Shown: positions 1-13,200 of the stretch, in pieces
Layout of the letters: each line of letters opens with the position of its first letter
Position numbering within the stretch: position 1 is the stretch's first letter
Assembly: GCA_951217055.1 (NCBI GenBank)
Contig: OX578278.1
Span: 44,219,574 to 44,283,573 of the forward strand
Reading direction: 5' to 3'
Length of the DNA stretch: 64,000 bases
DNA from: Gerris lacustris
Lineage: Eukaryota > Arthropoda > Insecta > Hemiptera > Gerridae
Program-made: the position numbers and the translations under genes
Notes under the pieces: model-generated
The model's input: only the letters and a program-made list of their open reading frames with translations
The model's database searches: none
What the model was told of the DNA's origin: nothing

Positions 1-282
1 GAATATTTACACTTTTAATAACACTTGGTCACTTAGCAGTACTTAGATTTTGTTATACAACATCTAAATAACATCATTTCTATTTTATTTATTTTCCTCT
101 AGTCATCTATTTTTCTAAAAGATAGTTTTCTTTCTTAATACTCAGTGGAATTGCCACTTACTGTTATTTTTTATACATATATTATTGATATTCTCCTAAA
201 TTGTGATTATTCTATTTTGTTTCACCTTTCGTTATTTTTCTTGTGTTATTGATCATTGGTAAAGACATATACTTTGTATTGT

Positions 283-308
283 AGGGACCATTGTATACAA
301 TGGTCCCT
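283..308. repeat. 26-bp perfect palindrome without a loop
   Basis: The two 13-base halves (283-295 and 296-308) are exact reverse complements with no spacer. The left half reads AGGGACCATTGTA. The pairing stops one base further out on each side. It could be a decayed transposon end pair or a cruciform-prone site; nothing ties it to a gene. Confidence 0.8.
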
Positions 309-399
309 CCTTTAGTAGATAACTCTACTTCTCATCCTTATATTATCATGAAGTTAGTAGTATTGATTGAGATTTTATGGTATTTACTCATAGTGAAGG

Positions 400-585
400 T
401 TGATAAGAAAAGAAAACACTTTTACTTGTTCAATAATTTTATTGTCAAACCATAAATATTAGTCATCATCAGACCATTACACTGATGATGACTGAATAAG
501 TCGAAACCGGTATGTAAGTCAAAATATATTTATGGTTTGACAATAAAATTATTGAACAAGTAAAAGTGTTTTCTTTTCTTATCAA
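400..585. repeat. Perfect 59-bp inverted repeat with nested hairpin
   Basis: The left arm 400-458 and right arm 527-585 are exact reverse complements over 59 bases, around a 68-base loop. Inside the loop, 461-472 and 482-493 form a second hairpin (AGTCATCATCAG and its complement). The loop also carries GTCGAAACCGG, and the right arm carries TTTATGGTTTGA. Both motifs recur in the repeats at 16731-16967 and 27955-28150, so this looks like a foldback member of that family. Confidence 0.85.
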
Positions 586-3540
586 ACTTATATTATCATC
601 TCGTACTTGGCTTGCTAGATGTTATCAGTTCATTCTTTGGGTGTTACCAATAATTTAAGAAACATTTTCTTTGATAATTTATTCTTTATGCTAACATTTG
701 CCAAATGATTGAGTATTGCATCCTGCCTTGTCTTTTTGTTAATGTTATCTGGCTACATACAACCTGCTTTTACATTAAAATTTATTGCTACAGCTAATGT
801 TTTGTCTTATCATTTTACAAAATAAATAAATAGCTATGCTGTACTGGTATACCTTCAGTTCCTTCAATTTCATTAGTTTCAGGTAATTTTCTGAGTTAAT
901 TGAACTTATTAAAATACTTTCATTCATCTTTTTTGTTTACCAATTATTATCACATTAAGTTGTAATATTATTTTACTTGTTTTAAGGCTTCTTCAACAAA
1001 AGTCTTGAACACCGACTTTTTTGGGTAACCAGGGGTTAGATATGAATATAATATCCACTAAATCACTAATAATCCTCAAAGTGGAATGAATGTATCTATC
1101 TTTTGGAAATATCTATTCACTGAATGTAGTTTTTAAAGATTGTCAAGCAGGATTTAAATAGCATTAATTTTTTTCCTAGATTTGATTGGATTAGTGTAGA
1201 CGAAACAATGTACTAATATAACCTCACTACAATTTATATTGTGTCAACTCTCTATAATTTTTAACCTAAGGGACCACAAAATAATTTTGAATTATGAAGT
1301 TAGAATTATCTTAAAGGATGACTCCAACTCAATGTATCCAGGCACAGGGTTTGAATTAATGAGAGTCGACTATATATATATTGTTCTTTATTGTCTTAGA
1401 TCATTCAAAATTTAATCAGATTTTTTTTAAATAACAAAGCTTATTATTTACATTAGAAGTGTAATTATACAATTTTCAAGCAAATGTATTAATGTTATAT
1501 AAATAAATAAAAGAAACTATTTATAATGAGGCATTTAATAGAAGTATAAAAAATTGACTCTTCATTAAATATTTATTGTTAAATTTTAGAATGAGTTGAT
1601 TTTTTGTTACCTTGCATTGCATTTATGATAATTTATTATTTATTAATTTAAAAATTATTCTAGATTAATCTAGAGCAGAGATCTCGAACCCTTTTGAGCT
1701 GGATCTAGATAATATGGTCTAAAGCGGGCTGCATGAAGTAAGGAACTCAACCATTGGACTTCACAATGGTAGAGAAGTAGGGAATATCTGGATAAGATCT
1801 ATTTCTACCTTAATGAAAAAACAGATTACACATCTGAATACAAGTATTTAGGTGTACCTTAAAGCTTGTCCGGGAAAATTTTCAAAAGATATTTTGATAT
1901 TTTTCATAAACAAAGGACTTCCTTTGTTGCAAAGAATTTTACAATCTTGTATGAAGGTATGCAAACAATTGCCTATGTCTAAGCATTGATTCTATCTATC
2001 GATCTAAGATTCATTCTAAATATTCCCTATACAGATAAGTAAGTTCCTTGTATACAGATAAGTGTGCACATTGTGTTTTTATAGGTTTGAGTGAGGGTAA
2101 ATTAAAATATTCATGTTGCATAGTAAAATTAAGATTAGAAAACCAAATAAGTGTAGCTTGCCATAAGAAAACTACTCTCTCACACTATCTAATCAAAGTC
2201 GAGAACATTTTATAGATATTTATTTTCCAAACAAAAGCTATAGTCAAGAAAGATTAATTATGATAGAAAATATGGATAAATTAAATAATATATTGTATTC
2301 TATTGGGTAGATAGTGCACTAATACTCTTATTGTCAGCTTCAAGTTAATAATTATAAAAGTGAATACTTCAATAAATTATACAATTGAATAGATTGTAAC
2401 AATATTATGAGTAAAATAAACTTCTATAATTTAATTGTATTAAAAGTTTGGATGTTTATTTAGATACAAGGTTTTCTTTTTAAGAAGGGATTCTTATCTC
2501 TGTATATAAAATAATTACTTACACATGTATACTATTATGACATTATGTAAATGGATTTTTTTATCTTTATTACATAAAAGACACTGTTTATATTCCTCCC
2601 CTTCTGAGATATTGATGAACGGAAAAGTCCAATTAGCAACATCATCAACTGATGATAATTACGGTTGAAATGTTCAACAAGTGTACAAGGAATTTGACTA
2701 TTGCTTAGACGAGTGCCATGCTGGTGATGGGAGGGGGAGGTCACATGTACATTTGTAAACATTTTAACTATAACTTTATATAATTGCTAACTTTTTATTA
2801 CTTAAATTTTACTATTAATATGATTTTTTGAAATCCAAATAATCTTTTTGGGATACCCTGTATATTTGGAGACCACAGGGGGAAAAAGTAGAATGTCATA
2901 TTCACATTAAAAACTTAGCAACAAAAACATTTTGAAGTTTGGAGCACCATAAAGGCCAGGTGCACTTACGACTCAGCAGGTAGAGAAACTGCTATTATAT
3001 ACAAGACAACAAGACTGTAGATCCACCAAGTTTTAGGCAGGCCACCATATGGCGTTACACTACCCTGCTTTACATCTTAATATTTCTAAGGTCCAAGACT
3101 GCCCAGCGTAACGTGCGCTCGGATTTTAAATTGATAAAACCTCAAATAAGAATAATATTTTAGTTATGGACCTTTGAAAATGTTTACATTATTTAGAGAC
3201 CATTGAATTCTACTCATTCAGCTGAACAATTTTATATGGTTAGATCATTTTTATAAAAATGTGTTATTCCAATTTTTCCCTTTGGAGTCTTCATTTGTTT
3301 ATTTTCTTTTTGCTTCCGAGCTTACCGAAGGTAACGGAAGCAGTGTGTTCACTTATGGGAATGAAAATATGTTATGTCTCCGATTTTAAAAATTCCAAGA
3401 CAGATATCTGTTTCAGACATCAGGGAACATTTTTGGTCTCATGTCTGTTGGTCTGTGAGTCCACGAATCCTGAAACGTGTGACGATAACTTGAGTAAATG
3501 TCGACCGATAGTGATGAAATTTAGTAGACATGTTCATTTT

Positions 3541-3621
3541 ACCAATCGACGAGTTGTTGGACCAAAGGACGAGTCGTTGGACCAAAGGACGAGTCGATGG
3601 ACCAAAGGACGAATTCGTTGG
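3541..3621. repeat. Four-unit 20-bp tandem repeat
   Basis: Units at 3541-3560, 3561-3580, 3581-3600 and 3601-3621 follow the pattern ACCAAAGGACGAGTCGTTGG. The first unit is the most diverged. The array lies inside a dispersed repeat that also occurs near 56.6 kb, where no such array is present. Confidence 0.8.
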
Positions 3622-4620
3622 ACAAAGTTATCCGTTCACGCGGAACGATCATGTCAAATTTAAAATTGGAATTTTAGGTCGGGGAAAAAAATCAAACTTC
3701 ATCTATTCAATGAGGCAAACGTTTTTTTTCAAATACAAATTTTTACCACTATGAAGTGTTAAAGATCGCTAAAACTATTGATAGTTATTACACAATATAA
3801 CAATAAAGTATGATAGGATGCGAGTAAGCTATGTGCCACACTAATAAGGCCAGATTGTGGCAAGATTTTACTTGGTTACCCACTGTTTGTTTACATTATT
3901 GTGTTAGACATTTTTTTCAAATTAATTGACAATCTTAACAAGAGAATGTTCAAATATTCTTTTGGGACAAAGGAATATCACACTTCTGTAAATACAAATT
4001 ACAATAACCGTTAGTCTAACTATCTAGTAAGGTAAAGTAACCTTGAATCCAATAAATTTTGAACAAAAGAATAGTTCACTTTGATTTAATAATAAATAAA
4101 TACATATGGGTGGGTAACAAAGTAAAAGAGTGCACTATTTTTATTTCTTTTATATAGTACATGCACATCATTTTAAGTTCGGACTCCTTTCCTAAGAGTC
4201 TTGTACTCATAAGCAAATAAACTCTTTCCAGCATGCATGGCCCAGTCAGAAGATTAACGATTCACCGACTTCATCACACTGATTAGAAATCTAGCAATCA
4301 GCAAAGGTTATCTCCTGGTTCCCTAACTGTCCTATGAGAATTTGAAAAAGGTAGTAATACTTACTTTTGTAAGGAATTTTTGAGGGTGTTACATGTTTTA
4401 CCCTGAAATGCTAATGATAATTGGATGGCTGGTATTACTAAACCTTTGTCGATTTGACTAACATATGCAGAAAATATATTTTTGGATTGAAACTACACTT
4501 TTATAAAGAGAAAACTATTAAGAACTCATTATTAAATCTTTTAAGTGAGATATACAAACATTTGATGACAAAAAAGTTAGTAGGAACATCAGAATAATCT
4601 AAAATTAAGTGAAAATTAAT

Positions 4621-4757
4621 GCCCCAGGCCAAAAGCCCTAGGCCCTTTGCTAAATGCTCCAGGTCCCAGGTTACCGGCCACTGGTCTCTGGCCCAAGGCC
4701 AATTACCCTAGGCCCCTTACCAATGGGCCTAGGCCCATTGTCCCAGGCTATAGGCTC
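4621..4757. repeat. GC-rich degenerate minisatellite
   Basis: A GC-rich island in AT-rich surroundings is built of irregular repeats of about 10 to 13 bases around CCCTAGGCC, CCCAGGCC and GGCCCA. Because the core is nearly self-complementary, many overlapping small hairpins are possible. No coding signal is seen. Confidence 0.75.
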
Positions 4758-5070
4758 ATTTGACGACCAATTAATTACCTACATTTATTACTAAACATTA
4801 GTCGAATCGATGAAGTAGCTTTGACAGGAATTTACCAGAAAACGAGTGAATGCTCAAAAGGACTTCTACCGCTACACTAGCAGGTGTGTTACCAACCAGT
4901 ACAAGCACTGCAGAAGGATGGGGTACCCATCGCCCATCATCAATCACCATCGCATATGAGTGTAAAAGGTTGAGGTTCAAACTGTGCTCGTTGATTTGAC
5001 TATCATTAGCATTAGCATTCCTGGGTTAATAACATGTACGTTCGTTTATTAGTCGTGCAGAAGTACAAAT

Positions 5071-5411
5071 GAGTCGTTCAGAATACGAAGGGCGAACTCA
5101 ACATACAACTTTTTTTTTTTCCTGGCATCGTTTGGGACTTAAGATATTGCCTATAAAGTTTTTGTGTTGAGTTCGCCTTTAATTCCTCTTAAAATTACTG
5201 TTTTAAACTTGTTGGAGAGGTTCAACCGTCTATAAGCGGGCGGATACGAAGGGCAAACTCCACGCTCCCTTCTATAACTCTGCAAGTCTTCTCTCATTCC
5301 TAAATCTTGTCAGGTTTTTTTGTTGAGTTCGCCCATTGCTTTAAGACATTGATTTAAGTTTTTCTCAAAATCTCAAAATGTTGAGTTCGCCCTTCGTATT
5401 CTGAACGCCTC
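5071..5411. mobile_element. MITE with about 34-bp terminal inverted repeats
   Basis: The ends 5071-5104 and 5378-5411 are reverse complements with one mismatch, and the inner 29 bases pair perfectly. The flanks both read AAT, a possible 3-bp target duplication. Pieces of the terminal repeat (TTGAGTTCGCC or GATACGAAGGGC) occur three more times inside, near 5167, 5243 and 5321. The element therefore seems to be built largely from its own ends. There is no coding capacity, and I cannot assign a superfamily. Confidence 0.75.
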
Positions 5412-5614
5412 AATTTTTTTTTTTTTTTTTTTTGAGTTCTTTATACACTTTTAATTAATCAATATTCTAAAAAAGTCAGCCAATAAAGTTCCTTTTAGTC
5501 AGTTAAATTTTAGGTAAATAACACTAAAAGTTCTAATGTTGTGTCTTACCAATTATGAGTGATGTATTTGTATTAATAAACTGTAGGAATGGAGTCTCAC
5601 TTACTTCAACATAT

Positions 5615-5651
5615 CAAACTAAATATCAAAACATTTTTGATATTTAGTTTG
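5615..5651. repeat. 17-bp perfect hairpin, 3-base loop
   Basis: Bases 5615-5631 and 5635-5651 are exact reverse complements separated by CAT. No U-tract or neighbouring gene suggests an RNA function. Confidence 0.75.
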
Positions 5652-7210
5652 GAGTAATTAACTTAAAAGTAATTTAGTTTTGATTAGTTGCGGAGACAAA
5701 ACTGAGATATTTTCAATTTAAAACCGTGACTTTTTTAAGAATCTAAACTAAGTTTATTATTGTACTAGGAATAAGTGAATATGTAAGTCATTAAAGTAAT
5801 GACATTTAAAAAAATTATTGATGTGTGCAATGTGAGGGGGAATATCCATCTGTCTATAACAAGACCTTAAATAGAACCTAAGCTGAAGTCAGAGTTTACA
5901 CATCTAGTTGTAGTTAGTCAGTGTTGACCCAAAAGAGTTGTGCTTCTCGTTTGGATATATTTCGTCTTTTTTTATCATTTATGTTTTGTGACGCTTTTAA
6001 TATTACCGATATATAGCTTTTTGATAAATTAGAGGCTGTATTACTCTTATTTTTGACTTAGGTACGTATGATAATGTTTTTATCTTCAGTTATTTGTGAA
6101 GTTATTATTACAAGATGTAATTTTCTCACGAGTTAGCACGTTTCACTTTGATCGCCAAACTTGCAAAATAGAGTTCATGGATCGCTTCTTGTAACCGAAA
6201 TTTTTGAGGCGTTATATCAATAAAAGAAGAAAAAATAAAATTTTCGACTGAATAGTGCCCTTTGTACTTTAAAATCTGTAATATATTAAATTAATATATG
6301 TTTATATTTGAGTTTTTAAAGCATAATTTATGTGGTGGGTGTTCAGTTTATTTTTTGCCGTCTTTTGTTAATATCGTAACTGGAAAGTAACACATACCAT
6401 TTGGTTTATAGTGCTATAATTGCTGTGAGAGTATTTCTAAAGATTAGCATTGTTTGTTTAAGATTATAAACAATGCTGATAACAACTCCAATAGAACTTT
6501 GCATTGTTTTAATTTTATTTATATGGATATCGGAATGTCATCAAACAAATATTACCAGTTCTACTTTTTATTCAGACTTTGAATTACCCATTTTATTCTG
6601 TTGCATATTTATCGAGCGTTTCTAGTTTTAGCCATATTTAAATAAATGCATTAAAGTTTAATAAGGAAGATGTATTAAAATTGATAACGTCGGTTGTTTT
6701 TTTTGCTAGACTGAACAGCAGCATCTAAAATAGTTTTTGATATTATCTGCAGATACTTTTTACATTTTACTTCTAATTATTACTTAACACTTTACTAATG
6801 TTTAATTTATATTCCATAATAGATAAAGCTTTAACTATCCACTTTAGCTCATGTGACCCACTTAATTTTCAAGGAGTTTATATCATACCGGGTGATTCTC
6901 GACTATATTAAAAAATAGCCATGTTTTTTAGTGCAAAGTTTCAGGATACCTTTTTTTAAAAAATTATGTTTTATTGTTAATTAACAATAGAAGTGTAATA
7001 AAAATAGTTGTCACTCGACATTCAATATTAATAAAGACTGCATTTCTGAAGGTATGCATCCATGGGTATCACTATTTTAATGCATGTATGTTCATTAATT
7101 GTGTATTCAGATGCAAACCCCTATCACCTAGCTCTTATGAGGGACAGATTTGGTGATGTCTCACCTCTTATCAGACAGTCATAATTTGTCTATTTTAGAG
7201 ACCTTATGCA

Positions 7211-10200
7211 ATGGCGCGAAAAAGTGAGAAGTCTAAAGCAAAAGCGAAAAGTCCAGACAAGTCTCCAAGGAGAGTAGGACGCCCGAGTCGTAGAAGGAAG
7301 AAGTCTGATTCAGAATCTAGTGAAGAAAAAAAGACTTCAGAACCAGCAGAAGTTGAACAAGTAAGATTTATTTATTTATTATGCTAAACAAATGTGCTAT
7401 ACAGGCAAATACTTTATAGCTAATAATTTATGTATTTACCACCACTAGCTAGGATTGCCTCTATCATGTAATTGCAAGACTACATTATATGTTACAATAT
7501 CAATTAATGATAAAGTACACAAATAGCAAGGGCGTGGCAAATTATTTGTATAGTAACCTCTAATTTTTTGAGAAAATCACATTGGCTCATGGGAATATTA
7601 TAATAATTGAAGCAATATTTTGTCAATATTTTAATTAAATCTCCTAATAACCGTAAACTCAGTTTATGTTAACCCCTTGCAATTGGTTTCAATTGCTTAA
7701 AATAATAAAATATTTATGATGCTTGTCTTAATTTGATCTTTGAGTTATTTTTACTATTTCAATTATAACAATAAATTACTACAACCCATTGTTAACCTAA
7801 GCTCATAAGTCTAACTGCTCATTATGATTTACTATAGAGTAAAAATTAGGCAGATTTCTAGGTTTTCTAATGGTGTCTTATCTCCCTGAATACAGGGAAG
7901 GCTGTTTCGTATAGTTTATCCGATCAACTTGAGCTGATGCCATGAACTCCCCTGAAAATTATTCTTGTATTGGTAGCAAAACATTGTCCTTTCTCCAAGA
8001 CCTAGAACTACATGACGATTTCAACCATTGAAGCCTATTGAAATGTACAGCCTACAATGGTTAGTTAGGGACTCTTCTTCATTAAGGAAACCAACAATTT
8101 TATTGATTCGAAATTGTTTTTTTTTTTTTGTTTAGGTATTAAAGAAATTTGCTCTTTTGTTGCTTATTAGAAAGGTCTCATGATTTTTAATTGAGTGGCT
8201 TAGGTCTCATACTATTGTGTTATTAGTTTATAAGGTTAGAATTTCCAAAGTAGTTTATGGGATTAAAATTGTTTAAACTTTACTCCCTTAAGTTAAAAAA
8301 TCAAGGAGTTATTGAAATGAATTCCTTATTGTCCATGTGTAATTAGGGTGAAAGCAGTGAGAGTGGAAGGATGAGGAGGTCTACTCGAAGGCAACCAGAA
8401 CCTTCCACTTCTGAACCTAAGCCACAGACTAATGAATGGAAAGAAGATGAATCTTTCTGGTCTAAAGATAAAGAAGAAGAAGATAAAAATAAGGTTGTCT
8501 TTTTTTTATTTTAAATTTTGTCTTGAGTATTTGTTTACTTCTAGTAGTATTTTTGGTTGTTACCCTTATATTGATGAGAAAATTGTAATGCTATTGCATG
8601 AAAATAAATTTAGAGTAAATATTTTAGTCTATTAGTATTATATTTTTATTGGTGTAAACATAAATTGACTTTAAACTTGAGGATTTAATTGACTATTAAT
8701 AACAAATGCGCTTTTTGGTCACGTAGATTTGGTATCTAAATAAATTTGTTGTGAGGATTATATTGTTGGAGACTCAAGGGTAATTTAAATGTTATTTTAC
8801 AAGTCAGTCTAATCCTCAAATCTTAATGTCTTAAGTTTTCTCTTTTTATTCGTTGTTGGCATGTGTTATTTGTGTTAAAACTTACTTGATGTTCGGTAAG
8901 ACTAGTGTCTGTAAATGTTATTGCATATAAGTAGACCTGTTTTTAATGAATTTAGAGACTTCCTTTCATCAATCCCACGTTAGAGGTGTATGATAAAAAG
9001 TTGCAGTTTTCATATCAGTCGTTATTGTGATATTTCTACAACAAGAAATACTTTTTTTGGTCTTGTGCTGTTTCATTTGTATCTGCATTATTTTATATTT
9101 CTTCATGTATTATGAAACTGAAATATGAACTGAATTAAGATGCAAAACTAAATTATTTACATCATTAGAAGGGGAGAGAGACAGGTAAGAATACACCCTG
9201 CTGCCAAGAAACAAACCATAGCTTAGTACTCTTACTGCTACAATAAAATATTGTTTTTCATCTGTTATTATCAATATAAAAATCTCAATTATTAGCAAAA
9301 TGTGTTTCTGCTATATTTATTGGGCTGAAGGTTTTGTTTGGTCAACTAGATCAGAGAATTGAGCTAGAATAGTACACATACACAATGTTTGTTGATGTGT
9401 TTTTCAACTAAATAAATTAAAAATAAATATCAATATATGGATAGAGAATTCATATAATCAAATTAGCATTAAAGATGAAAGGAGACAGGCCATAAATAAT
9501 TTTTTTTTTAATATAACCTCTCCTGGCAAAAAAGATTCAATAATAACTCTAGCTTGGCATAATAGTAGTAAGGGGACGGGGAGGCAAAATCTAGCCACTA
9601 GCACACTCTTGGGTCCTTTTTGCCTACCCCTGAATAAGACACCCCCATGTAACCAGCTCATTGTTACCCTAATTTGGATTATAAAGGAAAATATGTCTAG
9701 CCACTTTAGTGCAACAAGCTCCTCTTCCCGGATTTCTCCCACATCCTTCACATACTCCCATAAAGTGGTAAGCTGTTTCCTATTCTTCTGGACAGATGGA
9801 GTAATTTCTTCAATTTTTATTAATGCCAGATGTCTCTTTAGTCGACATTGTCCAGTTAAGATCCCAATCAGGATTTTCAGGTTTGGTCTACTCAGTTTTA
9901 TGAGAGCCTCCATCCTTCCATTCTTATCCATGCTCTCTGCTTCTTCCCGGAAGGCCTTTGGTCCAAGATTGAGGCATGAAAAGTAGAGTCCCCTTTCAAG
10001 GTCCCTTCTTCCCTTCCCTTTCCTCTTTGGCTTTACTTTTCTACATCTAGCTGTTTCTTTTATTTGTCGTCCTTGTCTCAGTTCCACTTCCCTACTGAGG
10101 TATATGGAATATGTTTCCATCAATAGGGGTTGAGAGGTTCCTACATGGTCCTCCTTCTCTCCTAGTAAAATATTCTCACTCTCACTATATCCTTTCTTTG

Positions 10201-13200
10201 TTTTGTAGGGTTGGGATCCCTGACGCCTTCTGTTACATATTAGACACATTAAGGGGGTTTTCTTCTTCTGGTTCCATACTGTGTGCCTTAATTGTGTATA
10301 AAATGTTTTAAATGTTGTTAAGTTAGGAGGACGTATTTCTAATAGAGCTACTAAGTCATCCCAGAGATGCAGTTTATACATGAGTTTTCAAAGGTGGTAG
10401 CCACACTATCTCAGATGCAAGCTTTTAACTGTGCCAAACATTCTGTTGTAAACCAGTTTACTTAACAGGGACACCATAATGCTTCGAGAAGGTGTTGACC
10501 AAGACTTGAGGTGGCTTAGGTGAGAGCCTTAATTTCAAAAGATCTGGCATCAGGTTAGCCCCCCCATTAACCACCTTGACATAAATCTTATATATTTTCA
10601 TAAAGATGATCAGGAGCAATCTCTCATCCTTTTCTTACAATCTTTGGTGTTATAAACCTCTTTGGAATGAGGTGTTGTATTTTTTACTTTTAAGTAACTA
10701 AACTAAATTAGCTTGCACTAGTTGCTATAATTATAAAATTGAGCAACTTCCTTTGTAAATGATCTCTCCACTTGGATTTAATCTCAATCCTGGTCTATTC
10801 TGGATTATCTGTTTCAGGGATGTACAACTCATTTAGACAAGGCTGTTAAGTATACAGAGCTCAGTAATACAGCTTGAGGATACTTTATTTAAATCATAGC
10901 CCCTCCCCTCTCCTATAAATTGTTTGATAAAGTGATGCTTTAAAGCAAAATCTTTGAAATGTGTGTACTTTTGTGAGTTCTCGATTTTTTTTTTTTTTTT
11001 TTTATTTACTCTACTGTGTTTAGACTGAGGCAGGTCAAGAGGACGGGGGTACTGTTTGGAAAGTCCAAACAAGTAATGGCAGCGGAGGTGAGATACAGAA
11101 ACTAAGGATATGCAGGCAGAGACCGGGAGGTGCAGGCAGTGATTCCGCTGAATCCTCCATGTCACCAGCCAAGGACTCCTCTTCCCCACTTCATAAAAAG
11201 TACGTCATCTCTTAGTTCAAACAAATTTATCAGCCATTAAAAAATATTTATATTAATATTTGTATATACACTCTTAACTGGATACAATTTGGTACAATGG
11301 CTGGTTAGGTTTGTGGATTTATTATTACCTCATTAATGATACACTAAAATGGTAAAAGAAAATCTGCAAAATATTTTATTAAAGTAAAAGAAATTATTAA
11401 CTGAATGAAGAAAGTTATAAATATGATAAATCAAACATCTTTTTTAAAAAAAACTTGTATTCCTAACAGAGTTTTTCTTACACATTACCGTCGCATTTGT
11501 GAAAAATTACAATCAGACTTTATGCATATTTCATTTGAACAAAAGGAAAATTGCCTTTCCCATGTGTTTTACTTTGTCCTATTTACATATAGACCGGTAG
11601 CTTTTAAGAAAAATGACAATTTAAGAAAATTTAAACTGGTTCATTTGGTTACGTTTCAAACTTATAAGTATTTATAAAAAAAATAGGTAGGATAGAGCAA
11701 TCATCTATTTTAATGTTATGGGACTCCCACACCTTTCTGTAGTAGCCATGGAACTTTTGAATAAGCTAAAAATAGAAACACACCTGAAAGAAGATCTGTC
11801 TGGAGGGTAATGTTGAGATTAGTTCGATCCAGCAATTATTGGAATAATTGAACTTCAATATAAATAATTTATAATCAAACTTACACTATGGCTTTTCTAA
11901 GCTCTTGAAGGAAATACAATGTACAATCTGAAATAGTTAACTAATTAACCATGTTAAGAACTTGGTTAAAATCTAGCACATACTCAGTCATTTAAAAAAT
12001 ATTATTTACAGTCGAACCTTGGGTTATCCGTCTCAGGCTAGATCTGCCAAGTGTCCAAAAACAATAACGAGTACCCTCAACTCACTCGGCGTGTGAGGGT
12101 GAAGGCACTACCTGTCAATTATTACACTCAAAAAAGTGCTTGGATGAGTTAAGATATTTGAACTCCTGTTTTGAAGAAGATTTGGTGTCCCTTATCAAAA
12201 ATAAAAGTAACGTTCACTTTTTGCCCTAAAATTTTCCCCTTTCTTGATCAACCGTCTAGGCTCCTGTCCTATGACTGATGTGATGGTCAACGGAGTTTTT
12301 ATTGTCATTGTCATTTTAATAATTTATTATTATTTATTTGTTGTAGGGCACTGAAAAAAGAATCTCAGAAGTCTCCTTTAGTTGAGAGTAGTCTAGCTGA
12401 AATAGAACTTCCGCCCACTGCAGGGACATCTGTGCCTCAAGACACTTCTGAAATTAGTCTCCCACCTAATCAGGCAAGTGATGATGCTGTGCCTGAAACT
12501 AATTCTATGCCTCAAAAAGTTGTAGAATATGTTTATGAGACTCAGCCCTCTGTTGCTGTGGCTGAAAAAAACTCTCCTCCTCAGGTAAATGATTCTGATT
12601 CTGCCTCTGTTGAAGCAAAAGACAAAATATTACCTCCGATTATTGAGCAAACTGTTGAAGAATCACAACCTGTTGAAGAATCACCAACTGTTGAGAAATC
12701 GCAAACTGTTAAGGAATCACCAACTGTTGAGGAATCAAAATCTGTTGAGGATTCACAAACTATTGAGGAATCTCAACTTGGGAAGGAAACTGTCCAAAAA
12801 TCTGCTCTAGATAAAAAGGATCAAGAACATGCCCAGGAAGTGAAAGTTTCACAGGATACCCCTGCAGAAAATCAAGTAAGCCCATTTCTTTTATCATTTT
12901 TTTTTTTTTTTTTTAATCACTTCATGTTTGAGATTATCAATTTATTTTATTTGGTGCCTCCATACTAAATGCTCACTTTGCCATAACCTTTCTACCAGTT
13001 TGGTCATTAACAAGATTAATATTCCATATTAACTTAATTTTTTAACCGAAATTATCACGAAGAATGATTTTTGTTTATTTATTTCTCCTGTGATAGAGCT
13101 TTTATAGTTAAAATAACCCCAGTTTTTTTTTTATTTAAGGCAAGGCATTTGATAAATCACAACTTGTAGAAGGAATTAATGTGTACTTGGCTACTATAAA

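Larger units (their letters stand above)
1..7198. other. Intergenic region, no gene recognised
   Basis: I see no conserved coding segment in either strand here; the open frames are short and have no family resemblance. The region holds several palindromes, two small tandem arrays and a MITE, listed separately. An Acinus 5' UTR exon must lie upstream, because a splice acceptor (TTTTAG, ending 7198) sits just before the start codon. A possible donor for it is AG/GTACGT near 6061, but that is a guess. Confidence 0.6.

Noticed and set aside
1675..1760. GCAGAGATCTCGAACCC, resembling a hAT terminus
   Set aside because: No partner end or 8-bp duplication could be identified.
3259..3663. 134-codon open frame with a hydrophobic start
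   Set aside because: It runs through a dispersed repeat and a tandem array; no homology is recognised.
12014..12300. CAGTCGAACCTTGGGTTATCC, resembling a pogo/Tigger terminal repeat
   Set aside because: No matching opposite end or transposase was found; a similar faint trace at 1190-1380 also lacks clear ends.
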